Below, piece after piece: positions 46,251 to 55,592 of a stretch of 64,000 bases of DNA (position 1 is its first letter; every line of letters starts with the position of its first letter). The notes below the pieces were generated by a model. The model did not search any database. It was not told the origin of the DNA and saw nothing but the letters and a program-made list of their open reading frames with translations. The stretch comes from Tieghemiomyces parasiticus (Eukaryota; Kickxellomycota; Dimargaritomycetes; Dimargaritales; Dimargaritaceae), in the NCBI GenBank assembly GCA_027575765.1, contig JANBPT010000135.1, positions 1 to 64,000 on the forward strand, in the 5' to 3' direction. A program made the translations under genes and the position numbers.

Positions 46251-46779
46251 CTACAGTGTAAGGAGGGTGTAACTTTTGCAATGGGAATGTACAGCATCAT
46301 GGAGATATCCGGCCAAGTAGGGCTGGCCAGGTAGTTGGTACAAAGTAGCAGAGTGATCGATAGGACAACGCTGATAAGCATTGGAAGATGCCTGCAGAAA
46401 AGTCTGCGATAGCCGCAGTGTATAGTATATATCAGTAGATGTGCTGCTGAACTGAAACTAGACCCGCTTTCGTTTGCTATAGCTTATCATGCCAGTGACT
46501 TACCCTCCGGATGCCAGTACTAGGCTCCAACACCGCCCATCTGCAGGTCCTAGGGTAACAATCATAGGTGGCTAATATCCAAGTTGAACTGTGCGTCTCG
46601 AACTCTTTCACCAGTGTCATTCTCCTTTCCTTAGGAGGCCATGTAATAGGCTCGGACGTACTCTGTGCGGTTACAATCATCCTAGACGAGCCATAAGGCT
46701 GGTCGACTGGCGACCCACAAGCTATCGAGCTGGCCACCGTGATATTCCAGACTGCCGACGGAGACAGGGTCACCCTCAT
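46251..46779 (-). CDS. Candidate two-exon orphan gene
   Basis: On the minus strand an ATG frame of 92 codons (46779-46504) ends exactly at a GTAAGT donor, after ...EPSTGIRR. A 112-bp interval ends in CTTTTCTGCAG, and the next frame (46391-46251) continues in phase 0 for 46 codons to a TAG, giving 138 residues. The sequence reads like a folded protein (PVDQPYGSSRMIVTAQSTSE, FETHSSTWILATYDCYPRTC, LYQLPGQPYLAGYLHDAVHS) with five cysteines, but I recognise no family. An acceptor-like CGGCAG lies just upstream of the ATG, so more 5' exons are possible. It converges with CENP-T. Chance matches to splice signals cannot be ruled out. Confidence 0.32.
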
Positions 46780-47309
46780 AGCTGCCGATACATGGAGGGT
46801 AATGGCTCACCACATAATTGACTCTAATGTTGTTCGATCACTTCAGCCAATCACTGTGGTACTGTTAGACCCGCTCATCATTAACCGGGTACCACTAGTT
46901 AGAGGCTAGTGACTCTATTTGCTAACCTAAACATACTAGACGTCGCATGTCTCTCTAGACCAGCAGTCTGCCCACCTGGCCACTTGATGATACCTTAGTG
47001 ACTGACTATCCCAGCGGTTTCCAGCTCTGCTATTGGCCTTGGTTGGTACGCCACTGTCAAAGAGAGGAGGGGGCCGCCAGCCAACCACCAGCTTGCCTTC
47101 ATATGCCGCATGTCGTGGTCAACACGGGTAGCTCCTTTCTGCTCGCTCGCCGTTAGCGCTCACAACCGTCGGTTCTAACTTACCAGTATAAAACCTTTAT
47201 GTCTACTTATCCACTGGACTGACTACATTCCGATTCCCCGATTCATTGTCTAGAACCACTTTGAACCCCCCCCCTTCACCTCGTATATTACACAAAAAAT
47301 ATATTTACC
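46780..47309. other. ILV1 upstream region
   Basis: No further gene. It contains TGACTC half-sites (for example TGACTCT at 46910-46916) of the Gcn4 type, a C/T-rich tract, a C8 run near 47266-47274 and a TATA box, listed separately. Confidence 0.4.
47187..47193 (+). promoter_or_regulatory. TATAAAA box of ILV1
   Basis: TATAAAA lies 117 bp before the ILV1 start codon in an otherwise C/T-rich promoter, a normal distance for a fungal core promoter. Confidence 0.5.
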
Positions 47310-49044
47310 ATGACGGCCACCCCCCAAGCCCCTGAGCCAGACTACTTGCGGCTCATCCTGACCGCCCGGGTTTACGATGCCGCCATCGAGACCCCACTGA
47401 CGCTGGCCACCAACCTAACCTCCCGCCACCACAACAACATTTATCTAAAGCGAGAGGACCTCCAACCCGTCTTCTCATTCAAAATTCGCGGTGCCTACAA
47501 TCGCATGTACCACCTTACCCCGGCCGAGAAGGCCGCCGGGATCGTAGCGTGTTCGGCCGGAAACCACGCCCAAGGAGTGGCCTTCTCGGCTCAGAAATTG
47601 GGTATCAAGGCCACCATCGTCATGCCCGTGCCCACCCCCGAAATCAAGTGGCGTAACGTGAAACGCCTCGGGGCCGAGGTGGTCCTACATGGCGACAACT
47701 TCGATGAGGCCAAGGCCGAGTGCCTCCGCCTGGCCCAGCTACACGGTTGGATCGACATTCCGCCCTACGACGATCCCTACGTTATTGCTGGACAGGGCAC
47801 GGTCGGGTTCGAAATTCTACGCCGATTGGACGTCCAGCAGCTCGATGCAGTGTTTATCAGCATTGGCGGGGGCGGGCTCGCCGCTGGGGTGGGCTCCTAC
47901 ATCAAGCGCCTGCGGCCCGAGGTGAAAATCATCGGGGTGGAGACCTACGACGCCGACGCCATGACCAAGTCGCTAGGGACGGGCGACCGGGTGCGGCTCT
48001 CGGAGGTTGGCCTATTCGCTGATGGCACCGCGGTGAGCTACGTCGGACAGGAGACTTTCCGGTTGTGCCAGCAGGTTGTCGACGAGACTATTCTAGTGGA
48101 CAGCGATGAGATTTGCGCGGCCATCAAAGACGTGTTTGAAGATACCCGGTCAATCCTTGAACCCTCTGGCGCACTCAGTGTTGCCGGCGCTAAAAAGTAC
48201 TGCCAAATGCACGGATGGTCAGACCGAAACGTCGTGGCCATTACCAGCGGCGCTAACATGAACTTTGACCGACTCCGTTTCGTGGCTGAACGGGCAGCCA
48301 TCGGTGAGGGTCGTGAGGTTCTCATGTCCGTGCTGATTCCAGAGAAACCCGGCAGGTGAGTAACAAAATATCTGCCACACGGATTGCGATCAAAACGAAC
48401 GTGTGCGTTTGTCAGCGGGCAGTAATTCGCGCCCTCGCATTTATCCGGCTATTAAAACCAGTGGGAAGTGCGAGCAGCCCTAACCCTGTATAAATTGCTC
48501 TTCCTCGTCTTTCCACTGCCCACATCCCAGCTTCCTCAAATTACACGACGCAATCTACCCGCGCAATATTACCGAGTTCTCGTACCGATTTAGCGATCCG
48601 GCCCGAGCCTACATTTTTATGTCCTTCAGTGTGACGGACCGGACTACCGAGGTGCCAGCTATCCAGGCCCAACTGGAAGCCCAGGGCATGCGTGCCCAGG
48701 ACCTAAGCGATAACGAGATGGCCAAGAGTCATGCCCGGTACTTGGTGGGTGGCCGCTGCCAGCCAGCCAACGAGCACCTGTTCCGTTTCGAGTTCCCCGA
48801 CCGGCCTGGGGCGCTTAAACGGTTCCTCACCTCCATCGCGTCGGCGTGGAACATCTCGCTGTTCCACTACCGCAACTTTGGCAGCGACGTCGGCAAGGTC
48901 ATGGTCGGCATCCAGGTGCCCCCCGAGGCTAACCAATCGACGGTGCCCGGGAAACCGTCCGAATTCCAAGCCTTCCTGGACGGCCTCAGGTACCCCTACG
49001 TCAACGAGACGGAGAACCCAGCGTATCAACAGTTTCTGAGATGA
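47310..49044 (+). CDS. ILV1: Threonine deaminase (isoleucine biosynthesis)
   Basis: Two exons, 47310-48355 and 48531-49044 (phase 2; donor GTGAGT, acceptor CATCCCAG), give 519 residues. This PLP enzyme makes 2-oxobutanoate from threonine, the first step to isoleucine. The catalytic domain has the Schiff-base Lys58 in [26 protein letters not shown], and the phosphate-binding loop [10 protein letters not shown] (184-193). The regulatory ACT-like half includes [62 protein letters not shown]. The exon junction falls inside the regulatory part at [20 protein letters not shown]. The domain begins within about 10 residues of the Met, leaving no visible mitochondrial presequence, although the fungal enzyme is normally mitochondrial. 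Acidic residues near the start argue against a cryptic one. Confidence 0.95.
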
Positions 49045-49468
49045 GCGGGTTTATAGTCACGATGATCGTGCCAACAATTTACTATTTATAAAAACACCTC
49101 ATAGAGGATACCCATGTGCGACGGCAGAGCTGCGATCAGATAGAATGGTGGAAGGGTGCCGCGTTAGGTCGCTTGGAACTCTGTGTCAGTGGCTCCTTAG
49201 TGGGCGCCCTGTGACGCGTGGAACGGGCGGAGGACTTGAAAATATGATCGCATGTGACGTGTGCGATAACTAGCGTACTGCTGTCGCTTACCCAGGGCGG
49301 ACAGAACCCAAGGTTGACGGTACGTGAAGACCCGCATTTCTTAGCCACCGTGGATTGGCTTATCTGTGCCTGTCAACATCACCATGGCTCTGTTCTGAAC
49401 TTCATCTCCTTTGTCTCAATTGTCACCCTTCTCGCATCCATTGTCGCCAATAGTTTGACACCTTAGTC
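49045..49468. other. Intergenic, no gene seen
   Basis: ILV1 3' flank and SEC20 upstream DNA, C/T-rich over the last 110 bp. Confidence 0.45.
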
Positions 49469-50706
49469 ATGGCCACACCTTCGCTGACGCTCGCTGAGCG
49501 CATGGACTTTTTGGGGCAGGATGAGCGGGAGCTCACCCAGCTCATCAGCGCACTGACCACTTCCATAACTACTACGGCTGAGCAGCAGGAGTTGGCCGCC
49601 ATCGTCCGCGACAAGCACAAGGGCATTCAGCGGACAATCGAGGTGGGTCACCGCGCGGTACGACGAGCCGAGCAAATGGGCCTGGCGCCTGTGGGTCAAG
49701 GGGGAAGACTGGAGAGGCAGGCTTCCAGGCCTCGACGGACGCTGGTCAGGGCACTGTATCCGTCACCCTAACTGTGACCCCCCCCTGAAGGGGCCGCCGT
49801 CCTAGAGGCCTATACCAACAGCCTTTGATAGATGCTAATTCTTTTCTTTCTGTCTATGCCCCTACACCCCGGCACGCCTGGCGTTTCTGACTGCTGTCAC
49901 TAGCGTCTAAAGGGTCTTGCGGAAGAGGAAGACCGCGAGGCCGACCGGCAGAATTACATGGACCGGCTCGTGGCACACGAGCAGCACGCCAAAAAGTAAG
50001 TGCATGAGCTGTACCCGCGCACGTGTAGCAACTGGCGAGATAACCGCTGCGCATGCTTACCAAACTCTACCCGACTGACCTCATCCCATCGCCCTGCACT
50101 ACGCAAAAATAATATCCTCACAGCGCCCAGCGCGCCATCCGCGCTGCCCTCATCAAATCTAAACAGTTGCTGGACCAGCGGGCCCGGGATGAACGGGCAG
50201 AACTTCTCAAGGGAGCGACGGTCGAAACGGTACGGGCGAACGAATTGCGGCGGCGTCGGGCGGCGGAGGGGAACGTGGTGCTCAATGCGGCCAGCGATGT
50301 GACGGACGCGCTGCGACGCACCACGAAGCTCATGTCGAACGAGGTGGAACGCAGCGTGGCCAACACGGCCGAGCTCGAAGAATCCTCGCGGCTGGTGGGC
50401 CTCACCCTGGGCGAACATCAGTCGCTCTCCGGCCTGCTCAAGTCGTCCCAGACCATCATTACCAAACTCGAGCAGGGCGACTGGACGGATCGTTTAATCA
50501 TGTTTTTCGGCCTTTTTGTCTTCCTGGCTGTGGTGGTGTACGTTCTGCAGGGCCGGTTCCCGGGTTTCAGCATACTCCGCTGGCTGGTGGGACTCGTCTT
50601 CCGCGGGGCGGCGTCTGTGGTGGGGCCTTCCTCCCCATCAGCGATGACCGAAACCTCCCTGCTTCTGAAGACGGTGACCGAAACCTCTGCGCCCAGCCCG
50701 GTCTGA
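49469..50706 (+). CDS. SEC20: Sec20 Golgi-to-ER SNARE
   Basis: Three exons, 49469-49642, 49913-49995 and 50124-50706, give 279 residues. Junction phases are 0 and 2 (donors GTGGGT and GTAAGT). The N-terminal part is helical (DERELTQLISALTTSITT). The Sec20/BNIP1-type SNARE region covers about 145-205: DVTDALRRTTKLMSNEVERS, LEESSRLVGLTLGEHQSLSG, LLKSSQTIITKLEQGDWTDR. A transmembrane segment follows (210-227, LIMFFGLFVFLAVVVYVL), then a second weaker hydrophobic stretch (233-252). Sec20 works with Use1, Ufe1/syntaxin-18 and Sec22 and the Dsl1 tether in retrograde COPI vesicle fusion at the ER. Unlike yeast Sec20, which ends HDEL, this protein ends TSAPSPV. The first intron's boundaries rest on frame and splice motifs only. 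Confidence 0.83.
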
Positions 50707-51520
50707 CGGATCCCCATACGTTCCTGGTAGACGTATAATCTTACCACTTACATGCTACTGGCAGCGGAGTAAAATAGTTTTAGCCCTACGTAAGAAAATG
50801 GCGGAAGTCGACTGTGCGCGACTTCACTCGTCCGCTAGCATATAAACAGGGCCTCCGAGCAGCGGAGGCGGGGGGGGGCTGGCATACAGACAGCCGTAGC
50901 GTGGAGGGCGAAGCTGGCATCCCTGGCAGGGTATATATCGTACACGTAAGTACGCATTAGCGGCTAAGTCCCCGCTACGCGTCGTGGCGTGCAAAGTGGT
51001 AGGCAGTGAACGGTGGTTCCATGCGCCCTCGTCGTAACTATATAACAATGCGTCTCATGCCGGTGCAAGGTTTGAGGAGTGTTGCCATCTAGGGTACCCT
51101 CCTCCTGGACTAGCCCGTCTTTCTGAACTTTTTTTTTTTTCCTTGCTCCACCACCAACCTGCCTCCCCCTTCCGGCCCAGTCCTTTTTTTAGCCCCCCCC
51201 CCCTCGCCAACCCACTCTGTCCAACTACATTAGGAACTGGCCCAGCCCACCTATCACTTCCTTCGCTGCGGCAACTCAGTGTAAAGTCCCGTTGTGGCGG
51301 TATACACAAACCCTCCCAAACAACGACTCTAACTGCTCCAGTTTTAGCTCTAGTTCGCTCCGCGTTTGGCTCGTTATTTTCTCCCTTAGTATTACTCTCT
51401 TTGGTGCTCTTTACAACCTTTTACCTGTCACTACTTACCGTCTGTATTTCTAGCCGCTATTCTGCAGTCACCGTCGCCTAGTTCTGTTGGCGCTCCTCAC
51501 CAACTCTTTAAATTGCGCCG
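50707..51520. other. Intergenic, SLD3 upstream region
   Basis: No gene. C/T-rich from about 51110 with T and C homopolymers. An ACGCGT at 50977-50982 is noted separately. Confidence 0.45.
50977..50982 (+). promoter_or_regulatory. ACGCGT (MluI cell-cycle box-like) upstream of SLD3
   Basis: ACGCGT lies about 540 bp before the SLD3 start. MBF-type regulators use this hexamer to drive G1/S genes in yeasts. A single copy at this distance is weak evidence. Confidence 0.22.
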
Positions 51521-54173
51521 ATGCCGTCTGCCCTCGTGTCCATGCCCACCTCATTGGACGTGAGCGCGCATCCAGACTGCCCCGCGCGGTCGGTGGCCAT
51601 TCAGGCATCGTGCTCGGGGTCTAGTGAAGCAGTGTCTGACGCGAGCAGCGATCCCGCGTCCGATGCCGCATCCCCGGCCAATGTGCCCATCGCCGCCACC
51701 GGCCCCGAAACTTCGACCCCACCGATTTTGCCCCCACCCTTAACCGCTGGCGCGTTGGCTAATCAATCGTCCGAGGTGATTCACCGTGACCTGCGTGCCC
51801 TATACCAGCACGCCCTGTTTGACCTCACCATTCCACCGCGGGCCCTCGTGGACGCGTTCAAGATTCTATACCAGACCGAGGACGGTCCCGAGCGGGCGGC
51901 CATGCGACTCACCGCCCTCGCAGCGGTACTCGCCCTGGCAGTGCCCATGGGTACATTGGAGGATAAGTACCGTACCGGGGTATCCCAGTTGTTGGCAGCG
52001 TGTCAGACCGAGCTTGCCGCAACCTTAGCGGTTCAACCTGATGATCGTAACCACCACGAGCAAGCCGAAGAGGGTCGGTGGCGGCTATTGTTTCGCCAAG
52101 CCCTGACGGGCGACCGTGAAGCTGACTCGGATGGGTTATCCGCAGCCTCCTCGGCCCATGGCGGTCTTTCCCCATCTGGCGCAGCTAATGGCTGGGCCAC
52201 CTGTTGCCTCGAGCGGCACAAGTTGCGCGAGTAAGTTGTGCGGAGCCGGCAGTCCGATTGCTTGCGCGAGCAATGACTTCACTCTACATAGCCCGAGTTA
52301 ACCATCGTACCAGAAATTAATCTACGGCTGCCCTATCCTCTTCCCTCCCTGCATCCTCGTTCTCGCTAGGTTCCAGCTCCAAGTCTTCGTCCATCTGCTA
52401 TACATGCGAATCTACCGTTGCAAACCGCGACGGACGTCACTCGCCGCGGGCGCTTGCCACCTCACACCGGTCCCTTCGCTCGACAAACTGACTCAAGCCC
52501 AGCCTACCCCTCCCGTTGCTGCCTCGTCTTTGGGCACCTGTCTAGTGCTCACCGACCCCGAGGTGGCCCGCCAGCATGCAAAGACACTTTCTAACCAGCT
52601 CGAGACCTACGTGGATAAACTCTGCATCTGGTCTATGGTCGGTTACCATACGGACCTCTTTCTTGATCCGACAGGCCCGCCGGCCGGCACTTCAAACGTG
52701 ACTTCCGTCCACGCCGACCCCCGTCGGGCCGACCCAGCGCACTACTTTATGGAGAACCACGTGGCCCCGCTGTTCAAGCGTGAGCTACCGGACGTACTCA
52801 AACCGCTGCGCATTCAATGCGGTGGCATGTCGCTGAATGCCCCGTTGCAGCGCAGCCGGTCCACCGCGCCATCCCGCGAACGGCGGCAGAGCGGAACCCC
52901 TCGGGACTCCCCGACCATGGGAGCACCACGGTCCATCCGGCCCTCGCTCTCGTTCACCGCCCGGCTCTGCGAGGAGCGACGCTCCGCCAGCTTGCGACGG
53001 GTACAGTCGGTGGTAGGGAACCTGTCGGATCGCACCGGGAAAGAGGCCGGGGGTGACGAACCTCGTCTGGACGAGCCTCCAGTCCCATTGCAGATCAGTC
53101 AAAAGTCTACTGAATTGGTAGGCAAGTCTCCATCCCGTTCGGTCATGCCTGGTAGCTTCCGCCGTATGGCACGCATGTTTGCCCAGAGTCCCACCGCCCC
53201 GGCCGGCACGGAATCCGCAGTGGCCCACCGGGGTTCAGCGCGGTCCCTCAGCGCTACCCTCAATGAGCTGATGCCCCGCCCACTCATGAAGCGCACGCCA
53301 TCCATCATCTCCGATCGTAGCTCGTCACGACGTAGCAGCTTAGGAATTGACAGTGCCAGCAATACCCCACCCAGCCGACCCTCCCCACTACTGAACCGCC
53401 GTGTGGTGGCCCTTCCCTCCGCCGCCGCCGGCCAACGCAGCCTCCGTACTGTGAACCATAAGGCCGACCGTCGCCGCCAGCGACAAGCCAGGCCTGTCGT
53501 CGAAAGTAGCCGAGCAATCACCTCGCCCACGTCGGCCTCCAAGCGCAAACGTGCTACTGAACACCTGCCCGGAGCAGATCGACCTTTGGCTGGGACTCGC
53601 TCTGCCTTGGTCTCCAGCATGCGCGGTCCGGGTCGGTACAGTCTCGGCTGTGTGAGTCGACTACCGCAAACCGACACCCGCCCACTGCCCTTCGCGCGTA
53701 ATTTTATTGAACCTCATCAATCTGGTCCTGGTGGCCGCAGCCAACCGGTTCCCGTGGCTATTCATAGCGCCGACCAGATCCCGACAAATCTCTACCGTCT
53801 GTCTTGCGCCGATTCGCCCGCCGCCACAGAACTCACCTTCCCCTACACTAATGGCCTCGATTCCTCGACTGCGTGCTCTCCTCCGCCCCCTTTATCATTC
53901 GATCCGACAGAATCCATCGTGCCCGGCCCTTTCACCGACCCTGCAACCATGGCCACGGAATTACCGTATACCGTATCCTTTAATGACTCATTCATTGATA
54001 TGGATTTCGGTGGCAACTCACTTGACAGCTCCTTCGGCGTCAATAGCAGTGGTCTATCTGGTTCGGCCTACGACAGTCTGGCCGATGACGACATTATGTT
54101 ACCGGGTTCTAACTTGGCCAGCAGTCTTCGCCGACAGACCTCTACTCGTCGCCAGCTTGACTTCTTCTTTTGA
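51521..54173 (+). CDS. SLD3: Sld3-like DNA replication initiation factor (Treslin/TICRR counterpart)
   Basis: Two exons, 51521-52230 and 52370-54173 (phase 2; donor GTAAGT, acceptor CGCTAG), give 837 residues. Residues 1-75 are Ser/Ala/Pro-rich. A helical region follows (ALYQHALFDLTIPPRALVDA). The Sld3 core spans the intron: CCLERHKLREFQLQVFVHLL, then LETYVDKLCIWSMVG (314-328), HYFMENHVAPLFKRELPDVL and LRIQCGG ending near 389. The rest is basic and Ser/Arg/Pro-rich with many SP/TP sites (for example PGSFRRMARMFAQSPTAPAG), typical of Sld3's CDK-regulated disordered tail. The extreme C-terminus is RRQLDFFF. Sld3, bound to Sld7 and Cdc45 and phosphorylated by CDK, loads Cdc45 on MCM with Dpb11. 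The family call rests on the core motif and the layout. Confidence 0.78.
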
Positions 54174-54626
54174 ATTTTCTCTCCGACAAGATGCCTGAGG
54201 GGTCTGGCTGCTATAGGCAGTTTTGCCTTCGTTAACCGCTTATGTATGGGGCCAATCATGTCCACTGCCAGCAGTGATCAGTTTCCTAAGGGAATCGTCT
54301 CCGCGGGACTGTGAGTAGGCTAACTGGGTGCTCAGAATCTAGACAGACATGCCGATTGAAATATAGAAAGAGGAAGGTTCAACCAGAAAATCTCAGATAA
54401 TAAAGGTAGCACGATTTTACTAAGGTAAGAGTTACAATGAAGAAGTGCTGGGCTATGAAGGCGTACGGCGTGTGGGAGCAAGAGGCCGAGGGAAGTGAAC
54501 TCCTAATTCAGGTACAAAGTCCACCAATATCGAGAGGATATGGGAAGCGGAGGTACCAGTCTGAGACGGTGTACAGCATGTGGGGTCATTGGTTTCTTGG
54601 TATGAAATATGGGTACTCCAAAACGT
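54174..54626. other. Intergenic between SLD3 and mariner copy 2
   Basis: SLD3 3' flank. No gene seen. Confidence 0.45.
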
Positions 54627-55592
54627 TCACGTCAACTCAAATCTAAATGGCGTTTGTTGTGTATAGTTGCCATCACTCTGTACGACTCTGCGCTTTCTTT
54701 CTATCCAGCTATAAAAACAGGATCTTGAGTAAACTTGGCTGGGGCTTAGCTAGCTCTGATCTTCAGGTATCTATGACCGCTTCCAGTGTGCTGAACTGCT
54801 TACCCCTCAGCCGCTGCTTGATATCCTTGAATAACCAGAAGTCGCAGGAGGCCAGGTCAGGAGGACTGTAGGGGAGGGGGCAAAAGAGGTTCGAGCTTGG
54901 AGGTAGAAATGTAGGATTAGGTAGCTTCAGCACAATGTGGTGGTGCATTTTCATGGTGAAGCCACAGGTGGATCATAAAGGTACACCCAAGTCCCATCAC
55001 CTGTGACGATGGAGTCCATCAAATAGTCACTGGCCCCGTCAAATTTCTCCAGGAACTAGTGGGCAAAACGTTCCCACTGGTGGCAGTGGTCATTGGTGAA
55101 GTTGTGGGAGACCCATCGATTGAAATAGCTGTGCAACCCCAGGTCCCTGCGCAGGTCATTGCGCATGGTACTAGGGAAAGTGTGGTAGGTCCGAGCCAGC
55201 TGCTCAGCAGTCAGTCCAGGGCCTTCCTCCAGCCGTCTCAGGAGCATGTCCCCATAGAGTTCACCAATGTCATCTGATGGGCGGTCGAAACAAGGGTCAT
55301 CTGCAAAAGAGTGGTAACCTGTGCGAAAGCAAGTCAGCCACCTGTCGATGGTGGAGTGGCTAGGGGCAGCAGGGTCCAGCTTGGAAGTCAAAACATTGAA
55401 AATATCATCTGTCTTGCGGTCCTCCAGATAGTAATGATAAATATGAACCCGCACATCACATCTGGTTAAGTTGGGCGGAGTGAGGCTTCCAAAGTAAATA
55501 TGATGGATGGTTAAAAAAAGCAAGCCGTGAAGTCAAAAATGGTTCATTCCTGGAGTGGTTTATATCAATCGATTTGTCATTGTTAACTCTCT
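54627..55592 (-). mobile_element. Degenerate mariner transposon, copy 2, internally deleted
   Basis: Reverse-strand relative of the element at 1775-2979. The 5' terminal repeat is intact (AGAGAGTTAACAATGACAAAT, read from 55592 down, next to TA at 55593-55594). The 3' end is eroded and placed at about 54627 from the residual match. Compared with copy 1, about 238 bp are missing between TGDGTWVYLYDP and the HPDN region, so the length is about 966 bp instead of 1205. Confidence 0.85.
54763..55523 (-). pseudogene. Mariner transposase pseudogene, copy 2
   Basis: The N-terminal DNA-binding part is well kept (SHSTIDRWLTCFRTGYHSFA, LTAEQLARTYHTFPSTMRND, LGLHSYFNRWVSHNF) up to a stop after WERFAH. 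Beyond that the first catalytic Asp survives (TGDGTWVYLYDP), but the internal deletion removes the middle of the catalytic domain, and the second Asp reads as Glu (HHENAPPH). The third Asp remains in SCDFWLFKDIKQRLRG, in another frame. It is inactive. Confidence 0.87.
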
